Assembly (NCBI GenBank): GCA_030606525.1
Contig: JAUWGG010000035.1
Location: 1-8,205, forward strand
Direction: 5' to 3'
Length of the DNA: 8,205 bases
Source: Methanobacteriota archaeon
Lineage (GTDB): Archaea; Thermoplasmatota; Thermoplasmata; JAUWGG01
Of the stretch, positions 7,291-8,205 are shown piece after piece (within the stretch, counting starts at the first letter, position 1; each line of letters opens with the position of its first letter). The notes under the pieces were generated by a model. That model was not told where the DNA came from, did not search any database, and saw only the letters and a program-made list of their open reading frames with translations. The position numbers and the translations under genes are program-made.

Positions 7291-7308
7291 CTTTTTTTAT
7301 ATTTTTTT
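7291..7308 (+). terminator. Oligo-T terminator after the thermosome, with an embedded TATA-like core
   Basis: Two T7 runs flank ATA 15-32 nt after the thermosome stop, a strong archaeal oligo-T terminator by sequence. The centre (TTTATATT, 7296-7303) also resembles a TATA box about 24 nt before the hsp20 ATG. The stretch may therefore end thermosome transcripts, start hsp20 transcripts, or do both. Confidence 0.6.
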
Positions 7309-7322
7309 AATGGGATGGTAAT

Positions 7323-7865
7323 ATGAATTCCAAGAAAAAAAGGAGAGATGATTGGAGGCGGGATTTCAGTGATTTCTTCGCACTCGATGAGATAGATGAT
7401 GAGTTCGAAAGAATGAAGGAATATATGGACAGAATAGTGCATAGATTGATGGAAAGCGAGTCGGAATATGAAAAACCCTTTGTTTATGGCTTTTCTATGA
7501 GGGTTGGTCCAGATGGAAAACCGCAGATCCGGCAATTCGGGAACACAAAACCTTGGGCTGTTGGAAGAGAGGAAGAAATAGGCGGTAGAGAACCGCTCAC
7601 TGATATTATCGAAGGTGTTAAGACCATCTCAGTAACGATCGAGATCCCAGGTGTTGAGAAAGATGATATTGAATTAGATACCACGGAATACATGTTGACC
7701 ATCAGTGTTGATGCACCCCAAAGAAGATATTATAAGGAAGTGGAGTTACCATCCAAAGTTAACCCCGAATTGACAAAGGCTACATATAAGAACGGCGTGT
7801 TAGATATAATCCTCGAGAAGGTTGTTAAAAAGGATAAGAAAGGTAAGAAGATTCCTATAGGGTAA
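7323..7865 (+). CDS. hsp20: Small heat-shock protein, Hsp20/alpha-crystallin family
   Basis: This is an ATP-independent cytosolic holdase that forms large oligomers and keeps unfolding proteins soluble for refolding by ATP-driven chaperones. Of 180 residues, about 1-50 form a charged helical N-terminal arm. A segment common in archaeal members follows (YGFSMRVGPDGKP, 55-67), and the alpha-crystallin domain spans about 91-168. Its signatures are IEIPGVEKDDI (106-116) and the YKNGVLDI strand (155-162, the A-x-x-x-NGVL motif). The C-terminal IPI (177-179) is the I-x-I motif that docks onto neighbouring dimers. The ribosome site is weak (GGGATGG at 7312-7318), so translation may be leaderless or coupled to read-through from the thermosome. 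grpE begins 13 nt after the stop, so these two are very likely co-transcribed. Confidence 0.95.
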   Translation: MNSKKKRRDDWRRDFSDFFALDEIDDEFERMKEYMDRIVHRLMESESEYEKPFVYGFSMRVGPDGKPQIRQFGNTKPWAVGREEEIGGREPLTDIIEGVKTISVTIEIPGVEKDDIELDTTEYMLTISVDAPQRRYYKEVELPSKVNPELTKATYKNGVLDIILEKVVKKDKKGKKIPIG

Positions 7866-7878
7866 AGAGAGGAGATGC

Positions 7879-8205
7879 ATGTCCCACCCTAAAAGAAAAT
7901 GCAAAGAGGAAGAGGGAAAAAAAGACAGTAAAGAAGTAGAACGATCATCTGCTTCTCCGAGAGTAGATATCGAATCGCTGACAAAGGAATTGGAAGAAAG
8001 GAGTAAGCGAGCGAATGAGTGTCTTTCTAGTTTGCAGCGTGTTTCCGCTGACTTTGAAAATTATAAAAAAAGGGTTGAAAAAGAAAAAGCTGAATGGATT
8101 AAATTTGCAAATGAGAGTTTGATCCTTGATTTAATTGCTTCCATCGATAACTTCGAAAGGGCATTGAAAGCTGCAAATAAGAATAAAGAGTATGAGAGTC
8201 TAAGA
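7879..8205 (+). CDS. grpE: GrpE nucleotide-exchange factor, 5' part
   Basis: GrpE is the dimeric cofactor that releases ADP from DnaK (Hsp70). The window contains 109 codons and the frame is still open at the right edge; the family is normally 170-200 residues. A charged, disordered N-terminus (about 1-28) precedes a long coiled-coil dimerisation helix (about 30-75). Next come the GrpE hallmarks ADFENYKKR (57-65) and LIASIDNFERAL (85-96), matching the bacterial L-x-x-x-DNFERAL segment. The start is the ATG at 7879, with GAGAGGAG (7867-7874) 4 nt upstream; the nearer ATG at 7875 meets a stop after five codons. The gene follows hsp20 by 13 nt, so an hsp20-grpE transcript is likely. dnaK is the expected next gene but lies outside the window. 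Confidence 0.93.
   Translation, partial: MSHPKRKCKEEEGKKDSKEVERSSASPRVDIESLTKELEERSKRANECLSSLQRVSADFENYKKRVEKEKAEWIKFANESLILDLIASIDNFERALKAANKNKEYESLR

Noticed and set aside
7146..7535. Minus-strand open frame of 129 codons across the thermosome-hsp20 junction
   Set aside because: It is antisense to the ends of two well-supported genes, has no ribosome site and resembles no family.

Overview
The window looks like an AT-rich archaeal chromosome segment. The clearest archaeal marker is a group II chaperonin (thermosome) with a Gly-Gly-Met tail. Other support comes from TATA-type promoters, GGAGGTGA-type ribosome binding sites, oligo-T terminators and an archaeal-style Hsp20. It also encodes DNA gyrase and the start of GrpE, two systems that came to archaea from bacteria and are usually missing from hyperthermophilic archaea. 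This fits a mesophilic or moderately thermophilic euryarchaeal lineage. Thermoplasmatota-like is my best guess, from the gene combination only, and I am not sure of it.

Layout, left to right. (1) Positions 1-808, minus strand: the N-terminal 269 residues of a secreted protein with a clear signal peptide, six N-glycosylation sequons and one calcium-loop-like motif; I do not recognise the family. (2) Positions 809-1087: a divergent promoter region with a perfect 8-bp inverted repeat beside the TATA-like elements of the secreted-protein gene, and a separate TATA box and Shine-Dalgarno for gyrB. (3) Positions 1088-5485, plus strand: gyrB and gyrA, 42 nt apart, complete and with all catalytic residues, probably one operon. 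(4) Positions 5486-5635: a T-rich terminator, then the thermosome promoter and a 5' leader in which an inverted repeat reaches into the Shine-Dalgarno. (5) Positions 5636-7276: the thermosome subunit. (6) Positions 7277-7322: a T-run terminator that also contains a TATA-like core. (7) Positions 7323-7865: an Hsp20 small heat-shock protein. (8) Position 7879 to the window end: the first 109 codons of grpE, 13 nt after hsp20. A dnaK gene is expected downstream but is not visible.

The genes form two functional blocks: a topoisomerase operon that sets negative supercoiling, and a proteostasis cluster in which Hsp20 holds unfolded proteins, GrpE serves an Hsp70 system and the thermosome folds clients. 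I found no CRISPR array, insertion sequence, tRNA or rRNA, and no broken gene. The most notable points are the thermosome leader hairpin (candidate RNA thermometer or operator), the palindrome at the secreted-protein promoter, and non-canonical residues in the quinolone-binding region and GyrA-box of GyrA. All genes other than the left-hand one belong to known families; I do not see a new multi-gene system here.
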